A stretch of 64,000 bases of DNA from Nocardia transvalensis (lineage in GTDB: Bacteria; Actinomycetota; Actinomycetes; Mycobacteriales; Mycobacteriaceae), in contig NZ_JADLQQ010000011.1 in NCBI RefSeq assembly GCF_015477765.1, positions 124,001-188,000 on the forward strand. Direction: 5' to 3'. The translations under genes were made by a program, and so were the position numbers. Below the pieces are notes generated by a model. That model was not told the DNA's origin. It did not search any database and saw only the letters and a program-made list of their open reading frames with translations. How positions within the stretch are numbered: the first letter of the stretch is position 1; each line of letters starts with the position of its first letter. Shown here in pieces: positions 43,060 through 50,566 of this stretch.

Positions 43060-43824
43060 TCACCGAGCCGTGAACTTGATCCCAACGGCGGTGACTACGA
43101 CATTGACCACGAACAGGGCCATGAAGGAGAACACCACCGTCTGATTGACCGCATCGCCGACGCTCTTCGGTCCGCCCCGCACGTTCAGCCCCAGGTAGCA
43201 GGCCATCAACCCGGCTACCAGACCGAACAGGGTGGCCTTGACCTCGGAGATGACCAGCTCCGGCAGATGCGTCAGCAGCGTGATGCCGTTCACGAACGAG
43301 CCGGGGTTGACCCCCTGCAGGAAGACCGAGAACAGGAAGCCGCCGACGATGCCGATCGTGCACACCAGGCCGTTGAGCAGGGCGGCGACGAACATCGAGG
43401 CGAGCACCCGCGGTACCACCAGCCGCTGTATCGGGTCGATGCCCAGCACCCGCATGGCGTCGATCTCCTCGCGGATGGTGCGGGCGCCCAGATCCGCGCA
43501 GATGGCGGTGGCACCGGCACCGGCGACGATCAGCACGGTCACGATCGGCCCGACCTGCGTCACCGCGCCGAACGCCGCGCCCGCGCCGGACAGGTCCGCC
43601 GCGCCGATCTCGCGCAGCAGAATATTGAGCGTGAAGCTCACCAGGACGGTGAAGGGGATGGCGACCAGCAGGGTCGGAATGATCGAAACGCGGGCGACGA
43701 ACCAGGACTGGTCGATGAATTCGCGTCGTTGAAAGGGAGGCCGAACGGCGGCGCGTGCGGTGGCAGCGGTGAGTTCGAAGAACCCGCCGACCGCTCGCAA
43801 CGGCACGGCAAGAACCTCGTTCAT
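43060..43824 (-). CDS. yrbE4A: YrbE/MlaE family permease YrbE4A
   Basis: A 254-residue MlaE-type permease, partner of YrbE4B. The coupling loop reads TIREEIDAMRVLGIDPIQRLVVPRVLA, the usual site that contacts the ATPase. It is the first gene of the ten-gene operon and has an excellent ribosome site (AAGGAGG, 8 bases before the ATG). Two KstR-like sites lie upstream at 43900 and 43981, consistent with steroid-inducible control. Confidence 0.94.
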   Translation of the reverse strand: MNEVLAVPLRAVGGFFELTAATARAAVRPPFQRREFIDQSWFVARVSIIPTLLVAIPFTVLVSFTLNILLREIGAADLSGAGAAFGAVTQVGPIVTVLIVAGAGATAICADLGARTIREEIDAMRVLGIDPIQRLVVPRVLASMFVAALLNGLVCTIGIVGGFLFSVFLQGVNPGSFVNGITLLTHLPELVISEVKATLFGLVAGLMACYLGLNVRGGPKSVGDAVNQTVVFSFMALFVVNVVVTAVGIKFTAR

Positions 43825-43899
43825 CCGCGATCCTCCTTGCCTGCCTTACGGTACAGCCTGCGACGGCGGACCTCGCGAAGCCCCACCCGCCGGAAAGAT

Positions 43900-43913
43900 T
43901 AGAACACGTTCAC
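43900..43913. promoter_or_regulatory. KstR-like operator 1, upstream of yrbE4A
   Basis: TAGAACACGTTCAC matches TnnAACnnGTTnnA except for the last base. It lies 76 bases before the yrbE4A start and is the nearer of two sites in the 280-base gap that otherwise holds no gene. KstR is a TetR repressor released by steroid CoA esters. Confidence 0.7.
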
Positions 43914-43980
43914 CACGGTCGACATAGGCACTTTGACTATTTTTGAACTGCTCTTTTCTTCCGGAACTCGCACCGGAAGA

Positions 43981-43994
43981 TAGAACGTGTTCAT
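43981..43994. promoter_or_regulatory. KstR-like operator 2, upstream of yrbE4A
   Basis: TAGAACGTGTTCAT matches the consensus except for the last base. Together with site 1 it probably gives tight control of the mce4 operon. Confidence 0.7.
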
Positions 43995-44104
43995 AGCGCA
44001 TGCGAATCGCCTTTGTGAGGCAACGCACATACCGACCCCCATGTCTACCAACTGCTGGACCACTGATCAACCGATAGTCGCAGCCAGTGGACTCGGGACG
44101 CGAC

Positions 44105-45010
44105 TCAACCCAGATCGTGCAGCGAGGATGCGGAAAACGTACGCCCGGACGGGCGTTCGGCGAAGTAGTCGCCCAGCGTGTCGGCCAGCTCGGCCGGTGA
44201 CCACTCGGCGCCGTCGGCGTCGAAGCGCCGCTCGACCTCCGGCGCGGCCATCAGCGCGACCATCGGTCCGTAGACCACGAAGACCTGTCCGCTGATCGCC
44301 TCGGCGGCCGGTGCGGCCAGATACGCGACCAATCGCGCGACATGATCGGGCGAGAGCGGGTCGGGGCCGTCCTGGGGCGCGGCCGAGAACACCTTCTCGG
44401 TCATGGCCGTGCGCGCCCGGGGGCAGATGGCGTTGGCGCGCACGCCGTAGCGGGCCAGGCTACGCGCGGCCGACAGCGTCAGCGCGGTGATCCCGGCCTT
44501 GGCCGCCGCATAGTTCGGCTGGCCCTCCGGACCGAGCAGACCCGCCTCCGAGGAGGTGTTGATCAGCCGCCCATACACCGGGCCGCCCGACTGCTTGGAC
44601 CTACCGCGCCAGTAGGCGGCGGCATTGCGGGAGAGCAGGAAGTGCCCGCGCAGATGGACCGCGATGACCGCATCCCAGTCCTCGTCGGACAGATTGAAAA
44701 GCATCCGGTCCCGGACGATTCCGGCGTTGTTCACGACGATGTCGACCCCGCCGAACGCCTCGTCGGCGGTCCGGATCAGGGCATCGGCCGTGGCGCGCTC
44801 GGCCACGCTGCCCGCGACGAATTCGGCCTTCGCGCCGAGCGCCCGGATGTCGGCCAGCGTCGCCGCGACCGTCTCGTTGTCGGCCAGGTCGTTGACGACC
44901 ACCGCGGCGCCGGCACGAGCCAGCGCGAGCGCCTCGGCCCGCCCCAGCCCGGCACCGGCTCCGGTCACAATCGCCACTCGACCGGACAGACTCAGTTCGT
45001 TATCGCCCAC
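44105..45010 (-). CDS. Short-chain dehydrogenase, Rv3502c-like steroid/hydroxyacyl-CoA dehydrogenase
   Basis: A 301-residue SDR with the cofactor motif TGAGAGLGRAEALA, NNAG in DIVVNNAGIV, Ser in NTSSEAG and the catalytic pair in PNYAAAKAG. Its place between yrbE4A and fdxD matches Rv3502c, a protein reported to act as 17-beta-hydroxysteroid and hydroxyacyl-CoA dehydrogenase in related bacteria. The start is GTG with no ribosome site, and a KstR-like box lies only 11 bases upstream, so the mRNA may be nearly leaderless. NAD(H) use is likely, given Asp in VVVNDLAD. Confidence 0.88.
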   Translation of the reverse strand: MGDNELSLSGRVAIVTGAGAGLGRAEALALARAGAAVVVNDLADNETVAATLADIRALGAKAEFVAGSVAERATADALIRTADEAFGGVDIVVNNAGIVRDRMLFNLSDEDWDAVIAVHLRGHFLLSRNAAAYWRGRSKQSGGPVYGRLINTSSEAGLLGPEGQPNYAAAKAGITALTLSAARSLARYGVRANAICPRARTAMTEKVFSAAPQDGPDPLSPDHVARLVAYLAAPAAEAISGQVFVVYGPMVALMAAPEVERRFDADGAEWSPAELADTLGDYFAERPSGRTFSASSLHDLG

Positions 45011-45020
45011 GCCGCGACTC

Positions 45021-45034
45021 TAGAACGTGTTTCA
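45021..45034. promoter_or_regulatory. KstR-like operator 3, upstream of the SDR gene
   Basis: TAGAACGTGTTTCA fits TnnAACnnGTTnnA exactly. It lies between fdxD and the SDR gene, 11 bases from the SDR start codon. Confidence 0.75.
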
Positions 45035-45054
45035 GTTCACTGGCAAGAGCCGGT

Positions 45055-45243
45055 TCACTCGAGCCGCAGCGCCGCCTTGGGACATTGCGCGACGGCGGTC
45101 TGCACATCGTCCAGCCGATCCGCGGGCACCTCGGACACCGCGAGGTGCAGCTGATCCTCGTCGTCGAGTTCAAAGACGTCCGGGGCGATTCCGACACAGA
45201 TTCCGTTCGCCTCGCACTGGTCGAAATCCACACTGAGCTTCAT
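45055..45243 (-). CDS. fdxD: [3Fe-4S]-type ferredoxin FdxD
   Basis: A 62-residue ferredoxin. Cys residues in DQCEANGICVGIAPDVFEL (Cys-x5-Cys) and QCPKAAL give the three-Cys pattern of [3Fe-4S] ferredoxins that serve P450s. It matches Rv3503c by place. It has a very good ribosome site (AAAGGAG, 6 bases). It probably passes electrons to a steroid P450 or dehydrogenase of this locus, such as CYP125 (inference). Confidence 0.92.
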   Translation of the reverse strand: MKLSVDFDQCEANGICVGIAPDVFELDDEDQLHLAVSEVPADRLDDVQTAVAQCPKAALRLE

Positions 45244-45329
45244 CGATGACTCCTTTGCCGCAGGTATCGCGAGACTAACAAGGCCCCACCGGCCGCCGCG
45301 ACGGAAACGGCCGGATTCCAGTCCCATAC

Positions 45330-45343
45330 TGGAACATGTTTCA
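45330..45343. promoter_or_regulatory. KstR-like operator 4, between fdxD and fadE26
   Basis: TGGAACATGTTTCA fits the consensus exactly and sits in the 174-base divergent promoter region. An overlapping 7-bp inverted repeat, TTCCAGT/ACTGGAA (45316-45334), shares its left half. Confidence 0.75.
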
Positions 45344-45417
45344 CTCGGTATGCAATGATCGGGACAACCGCCCGGCCCATGTCGGCTGGCTATCGAACAA
45401 AGTAAGAGGTAAGCGCG

Positions 45418-46611
45418 ATGCGGATTGCCTATACCCCGCAACAGGAGCAGCTGCGGGCCGAGCTGCGCGAGTATTTCGCCAGGCTGATCACCCCCGAGCG
45501 CCGGGAGGCCCTGAGCGCGCAGACCGGGGAGTACGGCCACGGGAACGTCTACCGCGAAATCGTGCAGGAGATGGGGCGCGACGGCTGGCTCGCACTGGGC
45601 TGGCCGACGGAGTACGGCGGGCAGGACCGGCCGATGCTCGATCAGCTGATCTTCACCGACGAGGCGGCCGTCGCCGGGGCACCGGTGCCGTTCCTGACCA
45701 TCAACTCGGTGGCGCCGACGATCATGCACTACGGCACGGAGGAGCAGAAGAAGTTCTTCCTGCCCAAGATCGCGGCCGGGGAGCTGCACTTCTCCATCGG
45801 CTATTCGGAACCGGGCGCGGGAACCGACCTCGCATCGCTGCGCACCACCGCGGTCCGTGACGGCGACGAGTGGATCATCAACGGCCAGAAGATGTGGACC
45901 AGCCTGATCCAGTACGCCGACTACGTCTGGCTGGCCGCGCGCACCGATCCGAATGCCAAGAAGCACAAGGGCATCAGCATGTTCATCGTGCCGACGACGG
46001 CCGAGGGATTCTCCTGGACGCCGGTGCACACCATGGCCGGGCCGGATACCAGTGCCACCTACTACCAGGATGTGCGGGTGCCCGCGTCGGCGATGGTCGG
46101 ACCGGAGAACGGCGGCTGGGCGCTGGTCACCAATCAGCTCAACCACGAGCGGGTGGCGCTCACCTCGGCGGCTCCGCTGCAGTTGGCGCTGGCGCAGACG
46201 ATCGACTGGGCCCGCGACAGCAAGGATTCCAACGGCGCCCGGGTGATCGACAGCGAATGGGTGCGCATCAATCTGGCTCGGGTGCACGCCAAGGTGGAGT
46301 ATCTGAAGCTGCTCAACTGGGAGATCGCCGCCCGCGCCGATGGCGGTAGCGATGCCTCGCCGCGGCCGTGGGACGCTTCGACCTGCAAGGTGCTGGGCAC
46401 CGAACTGGCCACCGAGGCCTATCGGCTGCTGATGGAGGTGCTGGGGCCGCAGGCCTATCTGCGCCAGGACTCGCCGGGTGCCGCGCTGCGCGGGCGGCTC
46501 GAGCGCATGCATCGCGCCTGCCTGATCCTGACCTTCGGCGGCGGCACCAACGAGGTGCAGCGCGACATCATCGCCATGACCGCCCTGAAGCAACCCGCCG
46601 CCGCGCGCTGA
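45418..46611 (+). CDS. fadE26: Acyl-CoA dehydrogenase FadE26 (ChsE4)
   Basis: A 397-residue acyl-CoA dehydrogenase subunit. FAD and substrate regions include GYSEPGAGTDLASLRTTA, GQKMWTSLIQYADYVWLAART and FGGGTNEVQRDIIAM. With fadE27 it forms the heterotetramer ChsE4-ChsE5 in M. tuberculosis, which desaturates the cholesterol side-chain CoA esters. The ATG follows AGAGG. fadE27 begins 21 bases after its stop. Control by the KstR-like box at 45330 is expected. Confidence 0.94.
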   Translation: MRIAYTPQQEQLRAELREYFARLITPERREALSAQTGEYGHGNVYREIVQEMGRDGWLALGWPTEYGGQDRPMLDQLIFTDEAAVAGAPVPFLTINSVAPTIMHYGTEEQKKFFLPKIAAGELHFSIGYSEPGAGTDLASLRTTAVRDGDEWIINGQKMWTSLIQYADYVWLAARTDPNAKKHKGISMFIVPTTAEGFSWTPVHTMAGPDTSATYYQDVRVPASAMVGPENGGWALVTNQLNHERVALTSAAPLQLALAQTIDWARDSKDSNGARVIDSEWVRINLARVHAKVEYLKLLNWEIAARADGGSDASPRPWDASTCKVLGTELATEAYRLLMEVLGPQAYLRQDSPGAALRGRLERMHRACLILTFGGGTNEVQRDIIAMTALKQPAAAR

Positions 46612-46631
46612 CCGAAAGCCGAGTATCAACC

Positions 46632-47738
46632 ATGGATTTCACCGCAACCGAAGCGCAGCAGGATCTGGCCCGCCTGACCGGCGAGGTGTGCGAGAAGCTG
46701 GTCACCCCGGACCGGCTGCGCGAACTCGACAGGGCCGAGGTCCGCTTCGACGAACCGCTGTGGCGGTCACTGGCCGAAACCGGCGTCCTGGCGGCCACTT
46801 TGCCGGAGAGCGTGGGCGGCAGCGACCTGAGCGTGCTCGAGCAGACGGCGATCCTGCGCGAGCTGGGCAAGTCCGTGGCGGCCGTCCCCTACCTGTGGTC
46901 GATCGTGCTGGGCGCGGGTGCGCTGGCGGAGTTCGGCTCGGCGGCGCAGCGCGAGCTCGCCGCGAAAGCCGGTGCGGGCGAAGCCATTCTGACCGTGGCG
47001 CTATCCGAGGAACGCAACTGGGAACCCGCGCATCCCACCACGACGGCCACCGACGACGGCAATAGCTGGAAGCTGGTCGGGGCGAAGACGATCGTGCCGT
47101 TCGCCGCACAGGCCGACCGAATCCTGGTGCCCGCCACGGCCTCCGGCTCGCCCGCGGTATTCCTGATCGATCCGTCCCACCCCAGTGTTCGCGTATCACC
47201 GCAGCAGGTGGTCGACCGCGCCCCGGACGGCGAACTCGAATTCGACCGCACCCCAGCGGAATTGATGGGCACGATCGAATCCGGCACCGAGATTCTGGAC
47301 TGGCTGCTGCAGCGCGGCTGGCTGGGCCTGGCGGCGCAGCAGCTCGGCACCCTGGAGCGCGCCCTCGACCTGGTCGCCGAATATGGCCGCGAGCGTGAAC
47401 AATTCGGCCGCAAGATCGGCGGCTTCCAGGCCGTGGCCCAGCGACTGGCCGATGGCTACATCGATCTGCAGGGCCTGCGCCTAGCGGTCACCCAGGCCGC
47501 GTGGCGCCTGTCGGAGGGCCTGCCCGCCGCCCAGCAGACCCACACCGCCAAGTTCTGGGCCGCCGAGGCCGGCCATCACATCGCCCACACCGTCGTCCAC
47601 GTCCACGGCGGCGTAGGCATCGACCGCGACCACATAGTCCACAACTACTTCACCGCAGCCAAACACAACGAATTCGCCCTCGGCACCGCCACCGACCATC
47701 TCCGATCCCTGGGCACCCTCCTGGCCGACACCCACTGA
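46632..47738 (+). CDS. fadE27: Acyl-CoA dehydrogenase FadE27 (ChsE5)
   Basis: A 368-residue divergent acyl-CoA dehydrogenase subunit, partner of FadE26. It keeps the C-terminal dehydrogenase fold (YGREREQFGRKIGGFQAVAQRLAD and HVHGGVGIDRDHIVHNYF) but the middle is less conserved, as expected for the subunit that does not carry the main catalytic role. The start MDFTATEAQQDLARL lies 21 bases after fadE26. In M. tuberculosis fadD17 comes next; here a hairpin and an unrelated set of genes follow. Confidence 0.92.
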   Translation: MDFTATEAQQDLARLTGEVCEKLVTPDRLRELDRAEVRFDEPLWRSLAETGVLAATLPESVGGSDLSVLEQTAILRELGKSVAAVPYLWSIVLGAGALAEFGSAAQRELAAKAGAGEAILTVALSEERNWEPAHPTTTATDDGNSWKLVGAKTIVPFAAQADRILVPATASGSPAVFLIDPSHPSVRVSPQQVVDRAPDGELEFDRTPAELMGTIESGTEILDWLLQRGWLGLAAQQLGTLERALDLVAEYGREREQFGRKIGGFQAVAQRLADGYIDLQGLRLAVTQAAWRLSEGLPAAQQTHTAKFWAAEAGHHIAHTVVHVHGGVGIDRDHIVHNYFTAAKHNEFALGTATDHLRSLGTLLADTH

Positions 47739-47751
47739 CCACCCGCTCGCC

Positions 47752-47787
47752 GATGAGGTTCGAGGGCGTCAACCCTCGAACCTCATC
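47752..47787. terminator. 15-bp hairpin between fadE27 and the Doc toxin gene
   Basis: GATGAGGTTCGAGGG and its exact reverse complement surround a 6-base loop (CGTCAA), 13 bases after the fadE27 stop. The right arm also encodes the last residues (LMRFEG) of the opposing Doc gene, so the element is both coding and a likely bidirectional terminator. Confidence 0.7.
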
Positions 47788-48137
47788 AGTCTCTGCGCAA
47801 TGGCAGGAACATCGAGAGAACCCTCCCAGACATCGAAGACGAAGCGTTCTGCCTCGTCGACATCGAATGCCGCATCCAGACGGTGGCCGTTCAGATGTAA
47901 GAAGACCCAGGTGGCATACCAGGCGAGGCGCTTGTTGCCGTCTACCAGCCCATGGTTTCGGGCGATAGATTCCATCAGGGCAGCGGCCTTCTGCCACACA
48001 TCCGGATAGGCATCCTGGCCGAAGACGCTGGCCTGCGGGCGGGCGAGCGCGGAGTCGAGTAGACCGTAGTCCCTGACCTCCGGAGTACCGAGTCGCTCTG
48101 CAAGATTGAGCAGTTCTTGCAGAGTCAGGTACTGCAT
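47769..48137 (-). CDS. Doc/Fic family toxin
   Basis: A 122-residue Doc-type toxin. The active-site motif is NHGLVDGNKRLAW near residue 66, with the Lys (GNKR) that marks Doc-like proteins, which phosphorylate EF-Tu rather than attach AMP. The start codon shares one base with the antitoxin stop (TGATG), so the pair is translated together. The last residues are encoded in the terminator stem. It should stop growth when freed of its antitoxin, from family knowledge. Confidence 0.88.
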   Translation of the reverse strand: MQYLTLQELLNLAERLGTPEVRDYGLLDSALARPQASVFGQDAYPDVWQKAAALMESIARNHGLVDGNKRLAWYATWVFLHLNGHRLDAAFDVDEAERFVFDVWEGSLDVPAIAQRLMRFEG

Positions 48138-48334
48138 CAGGCCAATCTCCGATTCAGCTCCTCACTGACTCGTAGCACATGTTCGGCCGCCTCGTTGAAC
48201 AGGCGGGACCGCTCGTTGATCGCGGTGATGACGGCATCGTGCACGAACGATTGCATGCTTACCCCCTCGGCTTCGGCACGCTCACGCAAGGCCTTCAGCT
48301 CTTCCTCGGTGAACCTGACGTTGAGACCTGCCAT
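48137..48334 (-). CDS. Ribbon-helix-helix antitoxin
   Basis: A 65-residue protein with a short strand (LNVRFT) and helices (EEELKALRERAEAEGVSMQ), the ribbon-helix-helix pattern, then a helical toxin-binding tail. I chose MAGLNVRF; an upstream in-frame ATG at 48352 lies inside the likely operator. It neutralises the Doc toxin and should repress the pair by binding upstream. Confidence 0.8.
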   Translation of the reverse strand: MAGLNVRFTEEELKALRERAEAEGVSMQSFVHDAVITAINERSRLFNEAAEHVLRVSEELNRRLA

Positions 48335-48342
48335 GACGTAAT

Positions 48343-48358
48343 GGTACCGCATGGTACC
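48343..48358. promoter_or_regulatory. Probable antitoxin operator: two GGTACC palindromes one helical turn apart
   Basis: GGTACC at 48343-48348 and again at 48353-48358, each preceded by AT, are spaced exactly 10 bases. This suits side-by-side binding of two ribbon-helix-helix dimers, as in other autoregulated antitoxin genes. The site lies just ahead of the antitoxin start. Confidence 0.6.
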
Positions 48359-48376
48359 ACTCAGTGTGGGATGTGG

Positions 48377-48913
48377 TCAGCGCTTCAGGGGTTCGGAGCG
48401 GGTGAGGATCTCGTCGACGGTTTGGTCGACCGTGAGATCGGAAGAGTCGAGCCATAATCCGATTTTCGGGGTTTCCGTGCGCAGGGAGGTGTCGAGGTCG
48501 GTGACGGTGAAGGTGCCGTAGGCGGTTTTGGTGCGGCCTGCCTCGCGGCGCTCGACGGCCTCGGGGCGGGGTGCGAGCACCACGACGTAGAGCGGGTCGG
48601 TGCGGATCTGGTCGATCGTGTACGGCAGCAGGTGGGCCAGGATCGTGTCCTGCAGGACGGCCGTGAAGCCCTCGGCCGCGTAGCCGTCGGCCACCTGAGC
48701 CGCCAACCGGTGCCGAAGCCGCAGTTGTGCCCAGGCTTCCGGGCTCGGGTCCGGCGACATCTCGTCCGCGCCGCCGACGACGAAACGCCGGAACATGTCC
48801 CCGCGGACATGGGCCGAACGCGGCAGGCGCTCGGCCAGCGCCTGGGCAACGGTCGATTTCCCGGCAGCTTGAATGCCGGTAATCAGGTACACACCCGCTT
48901 CCGAATCGGACAT
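48377..48913 (-). CDS. P-loop ATP-binding protein (small kinase-like)
   Basis: A 178-residue protein with a Walker A motif GIQAAGKST near residue 16 and a kinase-like arrangement (VRGDMFRRFVVGG, LQDTILAHLLP, VLAPRPEAVERREAGR), similar to AAA or chloramphenicol-phosphotransferase-like small kinases. The substrate is unknown. The start MSDSEAGVY at 48913 gives the usual short N-terminus. It is divergent from the VOC gene and upstream of the toxin-antitoxin pair. Confidence 0.75.
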   Translation of the reverse strand: MSDSEAGVYLITGIQAAGKSTVAQALAERLPRSAHVRGDMFRRFVVGGADEMSPDPSPEAWAQLRLRHRLAAQVADGYAAEGFTAVLQDTILAHLLPYTIDQIRTDPLYVVVLAPRPEAVERREAGRTKTAYGTFTVTDLDTSLRTETPKIGLWLDSSDLTVDQTVDEILTRSEPLKR

Positions 48914-48983
48914 GGGCCCGACCGTATCCGCAGCCGTAGGGTGCGCGCCTCTCATTTTCGATGAGTTTCGGATGGCCGATTCG

Positions 48984-49007
48984 TCGGTATTGAAGTACAT
49001 GTACCGA
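48984..49007. promoter_or_regulatory. Palindromes upstream of the VOC gene
   Basis: GTACATGTAC (48995-49004) is a perfect 10-bp palindrome, set within a TCGGTA/TACCGA pair (48984-49007), about 25 bases before the VOC start. A regulator site is possible; none is known for it. Confidence 0.35.
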
Positions 49008-49029
49008 CAGCGCAGGCGAGAGGACCGAC

Positions 49030-49437
49030 ATGGTCAGCAAGATGATCTTCGTCAACCTACCCGTGGACGATCTGGAGCGGTCCAGGAACTTCTACGAGGC
49101 GCTGGGCTGGAAGGTGAATCAGGACTTCACCGACGACAATGCCGCCTGCGTGGTCGTCGACGACAACATCTGCCTGATGCTGCTGGTGAAGCCGTTCTTC
49201 GAAACCTTCACCGAGCGACCCATCGCCGACTCGAGCGTCGCCACCGGATCCATCTACGCGCTGTCACTGCGCAGCGCCGAGGAGGTAGACGAGCTCACCG
49301 CCGCGGCCGTACGGGCGGGCGGGCGCGAGGTGTTCAACGAGGACAAGCGGGCCCAGGAGGCCGCGGTCGGCATGCACGGGCGCGCCTTCCGCGACCCGGA
49401 CGGCCATCATTGGGAACCGTTCTGGATGGGCCATTGA
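49030..49437 (+). CDS. VOC family (glyoxalase-like) protein
   Basis: A 135-residue vicinal-oxygen-chelate protein. It opens MIFVNLPVDDLERSRNFYEALGW and ends GRAFRDPDGHHWEPFWM, the usual pattern, with acidic and His positions that could bind metal. Substrate unknown. It converges with the sigma factor gene; the two stops are 5 bases apart, followed by the hairpin at 49454. Confidence 0.85.
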   Translation: MVSKMIFVNLPVDDLERSRNFYEALGWKVNQDFTDDNAACVVVDDNICLMLLVKPFFETFTERPIADSSVATGSIYALSLRSAEEVDELTAAAVRAGGREVFNEDKRAQEAAVGMHGRAFRDPDGHHWEPFWMGH

Positions 49438-49442
49438 GCTTG

Positions 49443-50465
49443 TCATCCCGTCGTTCCGGCATGCTTTTGGCCGGAATCCCGCAATTCGGGCGGCAGGCCG
49501 AACAGCGGGAACAGGCGGTCGGTGTCGAGGAAGAAGTTCAGGCCGGAGATCCGGTCGCCGTCCAGCTCCAGCACGGTGATCGACCAGGGGGTGAACACGC
49601 CGGGCTCGCCGCTGGGCTTGTACTGGCCGAAGGCGGGCAGGCCGTTGGCGCCCTCCAGCGGAATCATGCGAGAGCCGCGGCAGGCCGACGGGCCCGGGGA
49701 CAGCATGAACTTTGCCACGTTGTCCGGACCGGAGACCCACAGCTCGATCGGCGGCATGGACAGCGCCACATCCTGCTTCAGCAGCGCGGTGAGCGCATCC
49801 ATGTCGTAGGACTCGAAGGCCTGCACGAAACCCTCGACGAGTTTGCGCTGCCGCTCGTCGGATTCGTCAAAGGACCCCGAGTCGGTGGGCTGCACCTTCG
49901 ACATGGTGGCGCGGGCCCGCTGCAGGGCGCTGTTCACCGAGGCCGGCGACATCGTCAACATGTCGGCCGTCTCGTTGGCCGAGAACCGCAGCACCTCGCG
50001 CATGATGAGGATCGCGCGCTGGGTGGCCGGGAGATGCTGCACCGCGGCCACGAAGGCCAGCCGCAACGAATCCTTGGCGCTGGCGTGCTCGGCCGGGTCG
50101 GCGCCGAAGGCCATCCCGTTGGGAATCGGCTCGATCCACACATAGTCGGGTTGCGGCGGCGGCAGCGGGCCGTCGGGACTGGACGGACCCGACAGGTCCA
50201 TCGGCCGGGCCCGCCGCTGGGGCCCGTCCAGCATGTCCAGGCAGACATTCGTGGCGATCTTGTACAGCCACGAGCGCAGGCTGGCCCTGCCTTCGAAGGA
50301 GTCGTAGGCCTTCCAGGCCCGGGTGAACGTCTCCTGCACGGCGTCCTCGGCCTCGAACGAGGACCCCAACATCCGGTAGGCGTAAGCGCACAGCTCCCGC
50401 CGGTACCCCTCGAACTGCTGCAGCACCTCATCCACGCTGCCGGCGGAACTGCCCGACTTGCTCAT
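49443..50465 (-). CDS. ECF sigma factor with C-terminal SnoaL-like domain (SigG/SigJ type)
   Basis: A 340-residue sigma factor. Region 2 reads YAYRMLGSSFEAEDAVQETFTRAWKAYDSF, region 4 FSANETADMLTMSPASVNSALQRARATM. A C-terminal domain of about 130 residues (VEGFVQAFESYDMDALTALLKQDVAL and on) is the NTF2/SnoaL fold that modulates activity in this class, in place of a separate anti-sigma factor. None is nearby. I chose MSKSGSS at 50465. The last residues overlap a repeated hairpin at 49454-49476. Confidence 0.88.
   Translation of the reverse strand: MSKSGSSAGSVDEVLQQFEGYRRELCAYAYRMLGSSFEAEDAVQETFTRAWKAYDSFEGRASLRSWLYKIATNVCLDMLDGPQRRARPMDLSGPSSPDGPLPPPQPDYVWIEPIPNGMAFGADPAEHASAKDSLRLAFVAAVQHLPATQRAILIMREVLRFSANETADMLTMSPASVNSALQRARATMSKVQPTDSGSFDESDERQRKLVEGFVQAFESYDMDALTALLKQDVALSMPPIELWVSGPDNVAKFMLSPGPSACRGSRMIPLEGANGLPAFGQYKPSGEPGVFTPWSITVLELDGDRISGLNFFLDTDRLFPLFGLPPELRDSGQKHAGTTG
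49454..49476. repeat. Hairpin repeat copy 1, at the sigma factor 3' end
   Basis: TTCCGGC-ATGCTTTTG-GCCGGAA: a 7-bp stem with a 9-base loop, lying between the convergent VOC and sigma factor genes and overlapping the last codons of the latter. A near-identical copy is at 50543. It probably works as a terminator. Confidence 0.7.
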
Positions 50466-50542
50466 GCCACACACTGTGGCACAGGGCACCGACAAGAAAC
50501 AGCCCGAAAACGAGTCCCTACCAGCTGGAACCTTCTTTCGGT

Positions 50543-50565
50543 TCCCGGCATGCTTTCGGCCGGGA
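50543..50565. repeat. Hairpin repeat copy 2, just after the fadD19 stop
   Basis: TCCCGGC-ATGCTTTCG-GCCGGGA has the same stem and loop plan as copy 1. The second stem base pair has changed on both sides (T-A to C-G), so pairing is kept. It begins one base after the fadD19 stop codon. Confidence 0.7.
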
Positions 50566-50566
50566 T

